DNA of 6,743 nt, taken from positions 1 to 6,743 of the forward strand of contig JAUXBK010000150.1 of assembly GCA_030619405.1 (NCBI GenBank). Reading direction: 5' to 3'. Source of the DNA: Sedimenticola sp. (lineage in GTDB: Bacteria; Pseudomonadota; Gammaproteobacteria; Chromatiales; Chromatiaceae). Below the pieces are notes generated by a model. It did not search any database. It had not been told where the DNA came from and saw only the letters and a program-made list of their open reading frames with translations. Positions within the stretch are counted from its first letter, which is position 1, and every line of letters begins with the position of its first letter. Shown here piece by piece: positions 1-6,612 of the stretch. Position numbers and translations under genes: made by a program.

Positions 1-2871
1 GAACTCCCACACCACCAGGATGTAGATCAGCACCAGCGCCACCATGAAGGCGGCGCCCATGTCCCGGAAGGTCTCGTAGGTGACCGTCCACTCACCCGCC
101 CACTCAAAACTGGAAAAACTATCGTTCGGTGGCGGTCCCAGCCAGTAGGCATCGAGTTTCACACCATCGGGGGCGGTGTAGCCCTGTGACACCAGGCTAT
201 CCTGCACCTGTAACATGCCATAGACCGGCGCTGCCAGTTGGCCTCCCACATCCGCCACCACATACTCCACGGATCGCAGATCCTTGTGATAGATGATGGC
301 CTCTTCCGGCACTTTCTCGAACCTGCCCAGTTCCCGCAGTGGGAGGGTGGTGCCGGACTGAGATTTTACCGGCAGGTCACCCAGACGGGTCACCTGGGAT
401 CGTTCGGCCATCGGCACCTGTATCACGATATTGACCGGTTCGTGGCCGGCACGCTGCTTGACATCCCCCAGCACCATGCCACCCAGGGCCATGGAGAGAT
501 TACGGTTGATGGTGTCTACCGAAATGCCCCGGCGCACCGCCTTCTCCGTATCAACGATGAAGCGCCAGTACTCATAAGGGTCACGCATATAGTTATCCAC
601 GTCCCTTAGACTTTCCGCCTGTTCGAATACAGTGGTAAGGTCGCTCGCCACCTGACGTCTGATCTCGCTGTTAGGTCCATGCACCTCTGCCACCACCGAC
701 TGTAGCACCGGTGGCCCCGGCGGCATCTCCACTACGGCAATGCGGGCACCCGTGCCCCGGATAATATCCGCCACCTCTTTACGCGCCTGAACCGCAATCT
801 CGTGGCTGCTGCGCTTGCGTTCAGTTTTATCCAGCAACTGGACCTGGACCTCACCCTGCCAGGGATCCTGACGCAGATAGTAGTGACGCACCATCCCGTT
901 GAAATCAAACGGTTTGGCGGTACCCGCATAGACCTGGACCGCGGTCACTTCGGGCATCTTTCGCACCATCTTGGCGATCTGGTCAGCCATATTGGCGGTC
1001 ACCGGCAGGGCAGTCCCCTCCGGCATGTCCAGCACTACAGAGAATTCGGGCTTGTTGTCCAGCGGTAACATTTTCACCGCCACCATCTTGGTATAGAACA
1101 TGGAGCAGGCCAGAAAAAAGGTGCCCCATAGGATGATCCGGAACAGATAACGCTTACGCGGATGCTCGATCATGGGGGTGAGCATCCGGCGGTAGAGTCC
1201 CTCCAGCCACTCTGCCTCTCTGTGCTCCCGCTTCTCTGCCACCTCCAGATAGGACATCGTCGGGCGCAACCAACGGGAGAGCGTCAGCCACGGAGTGAAG
1301 ACGAAGGCCGCAAACAGAGAGATGAGCATGGCCGCAATACCCAGGGCCGGGATCGGTTCCATATAGGGCCCCATCATGCCGCTGACGAAACCCATGGGCA
1401 TTAGTGCGGCGATCACGGTGAAGGTGGCCAGGATGGTGGGGTTTCCCACCTCCCGCACCGCATCCACTGCCGTAGCCGCGTCGGTCTTGCCCTCTTCCAG
1501 CCAGCGGCGATAGATGTTCTCCACCACCACGATGGCATCGTCTACCAGGATGCCAATAGAGAAGATCAGCGCGAACAGACTCACCCGGTCGATGGTGTAC
1601 CCCGCCACCCAGGCGTAGAAGATGGTCATCAGCAGCACCACCGGGATCACCAGCACCACCACGATTGCCGGACGTAGCGCCCGAAAGGCGAACAACACCA
1701 GAAAAAAGACGAAACTGGTAGCAGCGAAGAGCTTGAAGATCAGTTCGTTTACCTTGTCGTTTGCCGTCTTGCCATAATCCCGGGTGATACTGGCCTCGAC
1801 GTTGGCCGGAATCCGGCTGCCCTTCAGATCGTTCACCCGCTGGATGATGGCATTTGCCACCGAGACGCCATTGGTGCCCGCCTTCTTGGCCACGGCGATG
1901 GTCACCGCCGGGGCGCCGCTCACGCTATCACCCAGCTCGGATGCCGGCCCCGAGTAATAGCCCACCAGCTGTTTGGCATCCTCCGGGCCCTGGGTGACCC
2001 GTGCCACATCGTGCAGATAGACCGGTACTTGGTTGTGGGTGCCCACTACCAGCCGGTTGATATCCTCGATGGTCTTCAGAAACGACCCGGTCATCACCGT
2101 GAAGTGGGTGTTGCCCGACTCCACGCCACCCGCCTGCTGCTCGCTGTTGGCGGTGCGCACCGTGTTGGCCACCTGGTCCAGGCTGATGCCGTAACCGGAG
2201 AGCCGCTCGGGGAAGACCTCGATGGTGACCTGTTCCCGACGGCCACCCACCACAAAGCTGTTGCCTGTATCCGGGATGGCCTTGATGCTCTGCAGGACAT
2301 CCTGGGCCAGCATCCGCAACTGGCCATCATCCACGTCGGGCATGCCGTCCTTGTCCATATCCTTGGACCAGAGGGTGACGTTCACCACCGGCACGTCGTC
2401 GATCCCCTTGGCCTTCACCAGCGGCGGCATCACCCCCGGGGGGATCTTGTCCATGTTGGAGTCGAGCTGACGATTGACCTTCACCAGCGAGGGGCCCATC
2501 TCCTCCCCCACCTTGAACTGGATGGTGACGATGCCCCGGCCCCTTTCGGTGGCCGAATAGACGTGCTTGACCGCCGGGATTTCGCTCACGATCCGCTCCA
2601 GCGGGTCGATGGCCAGGACTGCCACCTGCTCCGCCGAGGCGCCCGGGTACTGAACGAAGATATCAACCATGGGCACGGATATCTGGGGATCCTCCTGCCG
2701 GGGCGTCATGGCCAGGCCCAGCAACCCCATCAACATCATGGCAATAAAGAGCAGTGGTGCAAGAGGGGAATTGATAAAGAACTGTGCGGTGCGGCCGGCG
2801 AGTCCAAGATCTTTGTCTGTCCCCTGATCCGGTGAAGTCAGACCGTTGTTGTTTGGATCTTCCTGGCTCAT
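1..2871 (-). CDS. RND-family efflux pump inner-membrane subunit (AcrB/HAE1-like), 3' end outside the window
   Basis: Proton-driven inner-membrane pump of the RND superfamily (ACR_tran type), expected to work as a trimer with the adjacent adaptor. The frame is open for 957 codons from ATG 2871 to the window edge. The codon just upstream of the ATG is TAG, so no longer start is possible; a weak GGAA lies 8 nt upstream. Seen: a polar N-terminal extension of about 28 residues before the typical FFINSPLAPL start, TM1 at about 36-56, a first periplasmic loop to about 375, TM2-TM4 at about 377-454, TM5-TM6 at about 477-530, TM7 at about 585-605, and a second periplasmic loop. The window ends inside TM8. 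TM4 holds GILVDDAIVVVEN with the Asp pair D444/D445, which matches the AcrB proton-relay pair and favours the drug/hydrophobe type over the metal (CzcA) type. About 150 C-terminal residues should lie outside. Residues 171-182 form a DxDxDGxxDxxD motif. The substrate is unknown. Confidence 0.95.
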   Translation of the reverse strand, partial: MSQEDPNNNGLTSPDQGTDKDLGLAGRTAQFFINSPLAPLLFIAMMLMGLLGLAMTPRQEDPQISVPMVDIFVQYPGASAEQVAVLAIDPLERIVSEIPAVKHVYSATERGRGIVTIQFKVGEEMGPSLVKVNRQLDSNMDKIPPGVMPPLVKAKGIDDVPVVNVTLWSKDMDKDGMPDVDDGQLRMLAQDVLQSIKAIPDTGNSFVVGGRREQVTIEVFPERLSGYGISLDQVANTVRTANSEQQAGGVESGNTHFTVMTGSFLKTIEDINRLVVGTHNQVPVYLHDVARVTQGPEDAKQLVGYYSGPASELGDSVSGAPAVTIAVAKKAGTNGVSVANAIIQRVNDLKGSRIPANVEASITRDYGKTANDKVNELIFKLFAATSFVFFLVLFAFRALRPAIVVVLVIPVVLLMTIFYAWVAGYTIDRVSLFALIFSIGILVDDAIVVVENIYRRWLEEGKTDAATAVDAVREVGNPTILATFTVIAALMPMGFVSGMMGPYMEPIPALGIAAMLISLFAAFVFTPWLTLSRWLRPTMSYLEVAEKREHREAEWLEGLYRRMLTPMIEHPRKRYLFRIILWGTFFLACSMFYTKMVAVKMLPLDNKPEFSVVLDMPEGTALPVTANMADQIAKMVRKMPEVTAVQVYAGTAKPFDFNGMVRHYYLRQDPWQGEVQVQLLDKTERKRSSHEIAVQARKEVADIIRGTGARIAVVEMPPGPPVLQSVVAEVHGPNSEIRRQVASDLTTVFEQAESLRDVDNYMRDPYEYWRFIVDTEKAVRRGISVDTINRNLSMALGGMVLGDVKQRAGHEPVNIVIQVPMAERSQVTRLGDLPVKSQSGTTLPLRELGRFEKVPEEAIIYHKDLRSVEYVVADVGGQLAAPVYGMLQVQDSLVSQGYTAPDGVKLDAYWLGPPPNDSFSSFEWAGEWTVTYETFRDMGAAFMVALVLIYILVVWEF

Positions 2872-2895
2872 CTACTTGGTTCCAATCATGATCAG

Positions 2896-2925
2896 TTTAT
2901 ATATTTTCAGAATATCTGGGGACAA
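2896..2925 (-). promoter_or_regulatory. Candidate internal promoter in front of the RND pump gene
   Basis: On the minus strand, TTGTCC (2925-2920, 4/6) and TATAAA (2901-2896, 5/6) are 18 bp apart in an unusually AT-rich stretch. It ends 25 bp before the pump start. It could give separate transcription of the pump, since the gap after the adaptor (183 bp) is long for an operon. Weak evidence. Confidence 0.3.
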
Positions 2926-3025
2926 CAGGCACGCATGGCGGACGCCGATACGTCTACAACGGGAGACGACCTCACTCCCGGACCGACGAACACGTCAGGC
3001 CCGAAAGCAAAGTGCCTACGCAGGA

Positions 3026-3043
3026 TCTGCCATCTGTGGCAGA
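3026..3043 (-). other. Intercistronic hairpin between adaptor and pump genes
   Basis: A perfect 7-bp stem (TCTGCCA/TGGCAGA) with a 4-nt loop lies 11 nt after the adaptor stop. No T-run follows on the minus strand, so it is not a typical intrinsic terminator. It could stabilise the upstream message 3' end or uncouple adaptor and pump levels (inference). Confidence 0.4.
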
Positions 3044-3054
3044 CCTGCCGTGTA

Positions 3055-4218
3055 TCAACGCTTTCCCGGAGCGGCGGACGACCAGCCTGAAGTGACGCCC
3101 ACATCCGGGTTTCGCAGGATCCGCTCACCCTCGCTCAGCCCGGACAGAACACTGATGTAACCCTCTTCCAGCCGCTCACCCTCCCGGATCAGCCGCAGTT
3201 GCGGACGGCCATCGGCTCCGACAACATAGACGCCGGGAAGGCTGCCGTTGTAACGCACGGCCGTCATTGGGATTACCGGGTAGTTACGGGCCGGTGCCGT
3301 AAAGTCGGGCACCATCAACTTGGCGTACATACCAGGCGCAGAGACCCCCTGGGGCAGGTCGAACTTCACCTTTACCGTGTGGCGCTGGGCATCTGCCATC
3401 GGGAAGATCTGCGCCACCCGCACCGGCACCACCTGGTTACCCACGTCCAGCTTCGCCTGCAGCATCATGCCTTCACTCAATCCCGGACGCAACCGGGCCG
3501 GCACATCCACCAGGATCTGCAGATACTCTACATCGGCAAACACCAGCAATGGCTGCCCCGGCTGCATGGTATCGCCAACCTCAATATACTTCTTTATGAT
3601 GACCCCGTCGAACGGAGCCAGGCTCTTGGCATCCCTCAGCTTGGCATCGATCGCCTGAATCGCCGACTGAGCTGACATGATGGCATTACGCGCCGTGGCG
3701 ATCTGAACCTGGGAACTGTAGACATCCGCATACCGCTCGGCCCCACGGCTACGGGTGCCAGAGAAACTCTCCATGGGATCGGTGAACATCTGATCGAACA
3801 GGTTGGGGATGCCCATGCCGCCTGTAGCCGCGTCGGACTTTGGGGACCAGAGCTCGCGGGTATATTGAACGCCAGCGGTCCGCAGCTGCGCATCGGCATT
3901 GGCCAGCTGCGCCAGTGCCGAGTTGCGCTTGGCCAACAGTTCGGAAACGTTCAGAGCGGCCAGCAGGGTGCTCTGCTTGAAGAAGTCGCCCTCGATACCG
4001 GCGAGATAATCCACCCTTCCCGGGAGCTGGGCGGAGAGCGTTACTTCCTTATAAGGGATGACCGTGCCGCCAAGAGAAACGGTGGGCGTGCCCCGCGCCT
4101 GCTGTACGGTGAAATAATCACCCCCAGCCACCTGCTGGGACAACGCCGACCCCGAAAGCGCTGCCACGACAGCAAGCCCCGCAGCCAGCAAGAACGCCTG
4201 GACTTTGATTCCCATCAT
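3055..4218 (-). CDS. Periplasmic adaptor (membrane fusion protein, HlyD/AcrA family) of the RND pump
   Basis: 387 aa. It links the RND pump to an outer-membrane channel in the periplasm. Residues 1-27 look like a Sec signal peptide: Lys5, then a hydrophobic stretch 8-21, and a plausible cleavage after A-L-S27. There is no lipobox cysteine, so it is probably not a lipoprotein. The first lipoyl half-motif is at about 50-90 (GTVIPYKEVTLSAQLPGRVD, then the EGDFF turn). A coiled-coil hairpin follows at about 91-122 and 160-197. The second lipoyl half is at about 198-228 (APFDGVIIKKYIEVGDTMQPG), then the beta-barrel at about 230-305 and the membrane-proximal domain to the C-terminus. The hairpin tip carries about 40 extra residues (123-162) rich in Gly, Met, Phe and Pro. 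Two ATGs are in tandem (4218 and 4215); AGCAGG upstream suits either. It lies 55 bp after the SCP2-like gene and 183 bp before the pump gene. Family assignment is firm; substrate is not known. Confidence 0.93.
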   Translation of the reverse strand: MMGIKVQAFLLAAGLAVVAALSGSALSQQVAGGDYFTVQQARGTPTVSLGGTVIPYKEVTLSAQLPGRVDYLAGIEGDFFKQSTLLAALNVSELLAKRNSALAQLANADAQLRTAGVQYTRELWSPKSDAATGGMGIPNLFDQMFTDPMESFSGTRSRGAERYADVYSSQVQIATARNAIMSAQSAIQAIDAKLRDAKSLAPFDGVIIKKYIEVGDTMQPGQPLLVFADVEYLQILVDVPARLRPGLSEGMMLQAKLDVGNQVVPVRVAQIFPMADAQRHTVKVKFDLPQGVSAPGMYAKLMVPDFTAPARNYPVIPMTAVRYNGSLPGVYVVGADGRPQLRLIREGERLEEGYISVLSGLSEGERILRNPDVGVTSGWSSAAPGKR

Positions 4219-4273
4219 CTAAACCTGCTAAATTGAATCGCCAAACGCGCCGGCCGACGCGCAGTGTGAAGTT

Positions 4274-4669
4274 TCAGGCCCGCCCCATCACGCTGAAAGT
4301 CTTGATGAAAGGTCCTGCCATGCGGGGGTCTTTCAGCATGGCGCCGTAATCCCCCACCTTGAATTTCATTTTACCAGAGGTGAATGCCATACCCAGGCCC
4401 ATCATCCCAGGTGGCTTGCCGATCCATTTCTTCCACTGGGCGTCGCTGCAACGGATATCCCAGTTCAGCTCTTCACCGTTGTAGGCACCGGCGACCACTG
4501 CCTGGCCATTCTGGACATCGATCACCCCTCTCGGCTGATCCTCTCCCTCAAAGCCATAACCGATGACACTGTTGAAACCAAGCTGCCCCAGCGCACTGGT
4601 CAGATCGCCGTCCGCATTCCACTGTTCCATAAAGCTCTTCATCCACTCATCTGAAAAAAGCTCGACCAT
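4274..4669 (-). CDS. SCP2-like sterol/lipid-binding domain protein
   Basis: 131 aa, no signal peptide or membrane segment, so probably cytoplasmic. The pattern resembles the SCP2 (sterol carrier protein 2) fold: a beta strand of the form VIDVQNGQAVV, then DIRCSDAQWKKWIGK (equivalent to the strand plus helix before the GK turn), a hydrophobic stretch GMMGLGMAF, and the closing strand and helix KMKFKVGDYGAMLKD. These align by eye with human SCP2 (VVDVKNGKGSV, then TMADSDFLALMTGK, then GKLKITGNMGLAMKL). SCP2 proteins bind lipids or other hydrophobic ligands; the ligand here is unknown. The start is well supported by GGAGG 7 nt before ATG 4669. It is the first gene of the apparent operon with the adaptor and pump, which suggests a role tied to the pump's substrate or to membrane lipids (inference). 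The fold call rests on pattern recognition only. Confidence 0.75.
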   Translation of the reverse strand: MVELFSDEWMKSFMEQWNADGDLTSALGQLGFNSVIGYGFEGEDQPRGVIDVQNGQAVVAGAYNGEELNWDIRCSDAQWKKWIGKPPGMMGLGMAFTSGKMKFKVGDYGAMLKDPRMAGPFIKTFSVMGRA

Positions 4670-4676
4670 TTTCCAA

Positions 4677-4681
4677 CCTCC
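4677..4681 (-). promoter_or_regulatory. Strong ribosome-binding site of the SCP2-like gene
   Basis: GGAGG on the minus strand lies 7 nt before ATG 4669, which fixes that start. Confidence 0.75.
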
Positions 4682-4702
4682 ATACTCAGCGATAATTTAT
4701 TG

Positions 4703-4730
4703 TTTATCGACTTCCAGCGGACCCTTTCAA
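4703..4730 (-). promoter_or_regulatory. Candidate sigma-70 promoter for the SCP2-adaptor-pump operon
   Basis: On the minus strand, TTGAAA (4730-4725, 5/6 to the -35 consensus) and GATAAA (4708-4703, 4/6 to the -10 consensus) are 16 bp apart. The predicted start would leave a leader of about 27 nt before ATG 4669 and include the strong GGAGG. A second, weaker pair further upstream (TTGCAT 4791-4786 and GATACT 4768-4763, spacer 17) is an alternative. An imperfect palindrome GATAA/TTATC (4691-4708) overlaps the -10 and could be an operator. Predicted by eye only. Confidence 0.4.
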
Positions 4731-4819
4731 TCAGCCGGAAGAGTCTATCTTCGACGCCTTGCAGTATCCCTTATGAGTTTGCCTAATGCAACTGATCGCC
4801 CCGGGAGCGATTCCTCGCC

Positions 4820-4849
4820 TTGCCATCCATAAGTATTTGGACATATACA
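4820..4849 (+). promoter_or_regulatory. Candidate sigma-70 promoter for the GTPase gene
   Basis: TTGCCA (4820-4825, 5/6 to the -35 consensus) and TATACA (4844-4849, 4/6 to the -10 consensus) are 18 bp apart in an AT-rich patch. If used, the transcript would pass through the whole MITE-like element before reaching ATG 5146, a leader of almost 300 nt. An alternative TATAAC at 5017-5022 inside the element lacks a good -35. Confidence 0.3.
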
Positions 4850-4914
4850 TAAATTCCCCACAGACGAGATGCTCGCCCGGGGGTGTCGTCGGGCACAGCG
4901 ACAGGTTAGAATTG

Positions 4915-4937
4915 AACCTGGGAGGCTGTCGGACTTA
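4915..4937 (+). repeat. Left terminal inverted repeat of the MITE-like element (with flank)
   Basis: It pairs with 5065-5087 in inverted orientation; mismatches are at 4920 and 4925 only. The element proper begins at 4922, after CTGG. Confidence 0.8.
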
Positions 4938-5080
4938 TCCGTTTGAAGCGAAAACCGGGAGGCGAATTAAATCAGTTTATCGTGTGAGGATAGTAGCAGG
5001 GCTATTTAACGAGCACTATAACCTGAAGTTAATCGTCATCCAGGGATTTACAACCAAACAGCGTTAAGTCCGACAGGCTC
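4922..5080. mobile_element. MITE-like non-autonomous element, 159 bp, with inverted termini
   Basis: The left end GAGGCTGTCGGACTTA (from 4922) and the reverse complement of the right end GAGCCTGTCGGACTTA (from 5080 inward) differ at one position. Including flanking bases, 4915-4937 and 5065-5087 match in inverted orientation at 21 of 23 positions. The element is flanked by CTGG (4918-4921) and CTAG (5081-5084), which look like a slightly decayed 4-bp target duplication. The interior is AT-rich compared with neighbouring genes and has no recognisable coding content, so any movement would depend on a transposase from elsewhere. CTAG-like targets are known for IS5-group elements, but the parent family is not established here. 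It lies between a candidate promoter and the GTPase start, adding a leader able to fold on itself. Confidence 0.75.
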
Positions 5081-5087
5081 CTAGGTT
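5065..5087 (-). repeat. Right terminal inverted repeat of the MITE-like element (with flank)
   Basis: It pairs with 4915-4937 in inverted orientation. The element tip is at 5080, followed by CTAG at 5081-5084. The first bases of the TTG-initiated extension of the GTPase frame (5086) fall inside this repeat, another reason to prefer ATG 5146. Confidence 0.8.
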
Positions 5088-5133
5088 GAAAGCGCTGCAC
5101 TCAGGCAGTACCATCTCAGTAAATGATTACAAA

Positions 5134-5139
5134 CAGGAG
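5134..5139 (+). promoter_or_regulatory. Ribosome-binding site that decides the GTPase start
   Basis: CAGGAG lies 6-7 nt before ATG 5146 in normal Shine-Dalgarno position. No comparable site precedes TTG 5086, so the shorter 488-aa form is preferred over a 508-aa form. Confidence 0.75.
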
Positions 5140-5145
5140 TTGAGC

Positions 5146-6612
5146 ATGACGACTATGGGAACACTCATCGAAGGACGGCTGAAACACCTGGAAAGCCACC
5201 TGGAGCAGGAAAACCCTGTGCTGCTGAGCACTGTGCGAAGTTTCCGGAAACTGGATATGGTTTCCTATCGCATGGGCCTGCTGGATCAGGATGAATCCTA
5301 TGCCACCCAGATTCCCTGGTGGCCCCTGATCTCGGTACTCGGTACCTTCTCTTCTGGAAAATCCACCTTCATCAACCACTATCTCGGTTTCAAGCTGGAG
5401 CGCACCGGCAACCAGGCGGTGGACGACCATTTTACCGTTATCTGTTACAGCCGGGAAGAGACCTCCCACGCGCTACCTGGCGTGGCCCTGGATTCGGATC
5501 CCCGCTTTCCCTTCTATCAGATGAGCGAAAAGATCGATAAGGTGGCCCTGGGGGAGGGTCGACGTATCGATGCCTATCTGCAATTGAAGACCTGTTCCAG
5601 TGAGCAGTTACGCGGCAAGATTCTGATCGATTCCCCCGGTTTTGACGCAGATGCCCAGCGCACTTCCACCCTGCGCATTACCGACTACATCATAGATCTG
5701 TCGGACCTGGTACTGGTCATTTTCGATGCCCGCCACCCGGAACCGGGTGCCATGAAAGATACCCTGGACCACCTGGTCAATAAGACCATCGATCGGCCGG
5801 ACTCCGGAAAATTTCTCTATATCCTCAACCAGCTCGACACCACGGCCCGGGAGGACAACCCGGAAGAGGTGGTAGCAGCCTGGCAGCGCGCACTGGGCGA
5901 CCGCGGCCTGACTGCAGGACGCTTCTACACCATTTACGATCCGGATTCAGCCGTCCCTATCGAAGACGACAAGCTACGGGAGCGGTTCGAGCGTAAACGG
6001 GATGCAGACCTCGATGAGATCCATGCCCGCATGCATGAGGTAGAGGTCGAAAGGGCCTACCGGATTGTCGGCTCCCTGGAGAAAACCGCCCGGGACATCG
6101 AGGAACACGCGGTACCGGCCCTGAGGGAAGCCCTTGGCCGCTGGAAACGACGGGTCCTTTGGGGTGATGCCATTATCTTCGGTCTGCTGTTCGCGCTGCT
6201 GCTCAGCCTGACCATCAAACAGGGATACTCGCCCTTGCCGCGGGACTTCCTGGCCAGCCCGGGCATGCTCTATGGCAGCCTGATCGGGCTCGCGGTTATC
6301 CTGGTGGGTTTGCACTACCTGATTCGCAAAGCGGCTGCCCGCAGTGTCGTTCCGGTACTGCGGCGACACATGGAAACGCTTGGCATCAAGGGTAATCTGG
6401 TGGAAGCCTTTCGTCACGGCACCCGCCCCTGGCGCAGTATCTTCAGCAAGAACCCGGCCGGCTGGAGCCGCCGGACACGCGGTAAACTGAAGCAAGTGAT
6501 AGAGGATGCAGATACCTATATACAGACCCTGAACGACCGTTTTACCAATCCTTCAGGCAGCGGGACACTCACCTCGGACACGCCTGATGCGAAACAGGGT
6601 GAAACAGTCTAG
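5146..6612 (+). CDS. Dynamin/EHD-like membrane GTPase with C-terminal transmembrane hairpin
   Basis: 488 aa from ATG 5146. This start is chosen because AGGAG lies 7 nt upstream; the frame stays open to a TTG at 5086, but that codon lies at the edge of a repeat and has no ribosome-binding site. In residues counted from the ATG: helical N-terminus at about 5-50; G1 P-loop GTFSSGKST at 66-74; probable G2 threonine T97 in DDHFTVI; G3 DSPGF at 162-166; G4 NQLD at 228-231; a charged helical region at about 275-335; TM segments at about 337-357 and 374-393; then a basic helical region and a polar tail. The G-domain order and the DDHFTVI and LNQLD contexts resemble dynamin-superfamily and EHD proteins, which oligomerise on and remodel membranes using GTP. 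The two TM segments would anchor it in the inner membrane with the G domain in the cytoplasm. The TAG stop is part of a CTAG at which a repeat element begins. The cellular role is not known. Confidence 0.88.
   Translation: MTTMGTLIEGRLKHLESHLEQENPVLLSTVRSFRKLDMVSYRMGLLDQDESYATQIPWWPLISVLGTFSSGKSTFINHYLGFKLERTGNQAVDDHFTVICYSREETSHALPGVALDSDPRFPFYQMSEKIDKVALGEGRRIDAYLQLKTCSSEQLRGKILIDSPGFDADAQRTSTLRITDYIIDLSDLVLVIFDARHPEPGAMKDTLDHLVNKTIDRPDSGKFLYILNQLDTTAREDNPEEVVAAWQRALGDRGLTAGRFYTIYDPDSAVPIEDDKLRERFERKRDADLDEIHARMHEVEVERAYRIVGSLEKTARDIEEHAVPALREALGRWKRRVLWGDAIIFGLLFALLLSLTIKQGYSPLPRDFLASPGMLYGSLIGLAVILVGLHYLIRKAAARSVVPVLRRHMETLGIKGNLVEAFRHGTRPWRSIFSKNPAGWSRRTRGKLKQVIEDADTYIQTLNDRFTNPSGSGTLTSDTPDAKQGETV

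Larger units (their letters stand above)
4670..5145. other. Divergent intergenic region with no supported gene
   Basis: 476 bp separate the starts of the SCP2-like gene (leftward) and the GTPase gene (rightward). It holds candidate promoters in both directions, a 159-bp MITE-like element, and the GTPase ribosome-binding site. Open frames here (for example 4786-5067 on the plus strand) have no recognisable protein character, and that one runs through the repeat element, so no gene is called. Confidence 0.8.

Noticed and set aside
238..2835. Plus-strand open frames at 238-609, 802-1068, 1162-1404, 2011-2835 and 2222-2470
   Set aside because: All lie antisense to the RND pump, whose minus-strand frame is continuous and clearly homologous. 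Their His/Arg-rich composition is typical of antisense frames in GC-rich genes.
2907..3128. Minus-strand 73-aa frame spanning the adaptor end and the gap
   Set aside because: It overlaps the adaptor's true C-terminus out of frame, has no recognisable protein features and no convincing ribosome-binding site.
3199..4236. Plus-strand frames at 3199-3675, 3320-3658 and 3865-4236, and the minus-strand frame 3636-3899
   Set aside because: They overlap the adaptor gene in other frames and show no domain features.
4219..4273. GC-rich symmetric bases (CGCGCCGGCCGACGCG) between the SCP2-like and adaptor genes as a terminator
   Set aside because: The stem would be only about 4 bp and no T-run follows on the minus strand.
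4786..5067. Plus-strand 93-aa frame upstream of the GTPase
   Set aside because: It runs from plain intergenic DNA into the MITE-like element and ends in its right terminus; no ribosome-binding site or protein family character is seen.
5086..5145. Extension of the GTPase to a TTG start at 5086
   Set aside because: The first codon overlaps the element's right inverted repeat, has no ribosome-binding site, and the added 20 residues look non-conserved in character; ATG 5146 has a good site.
5116..6495. Minus-strand frames at 5116-5469, 5974-6495 and 6057-6266, and the plus-strand frame 5319-5540
   Set aside because: They are antisense or out of frame to the GTPase, which has unmistakable G motifs.
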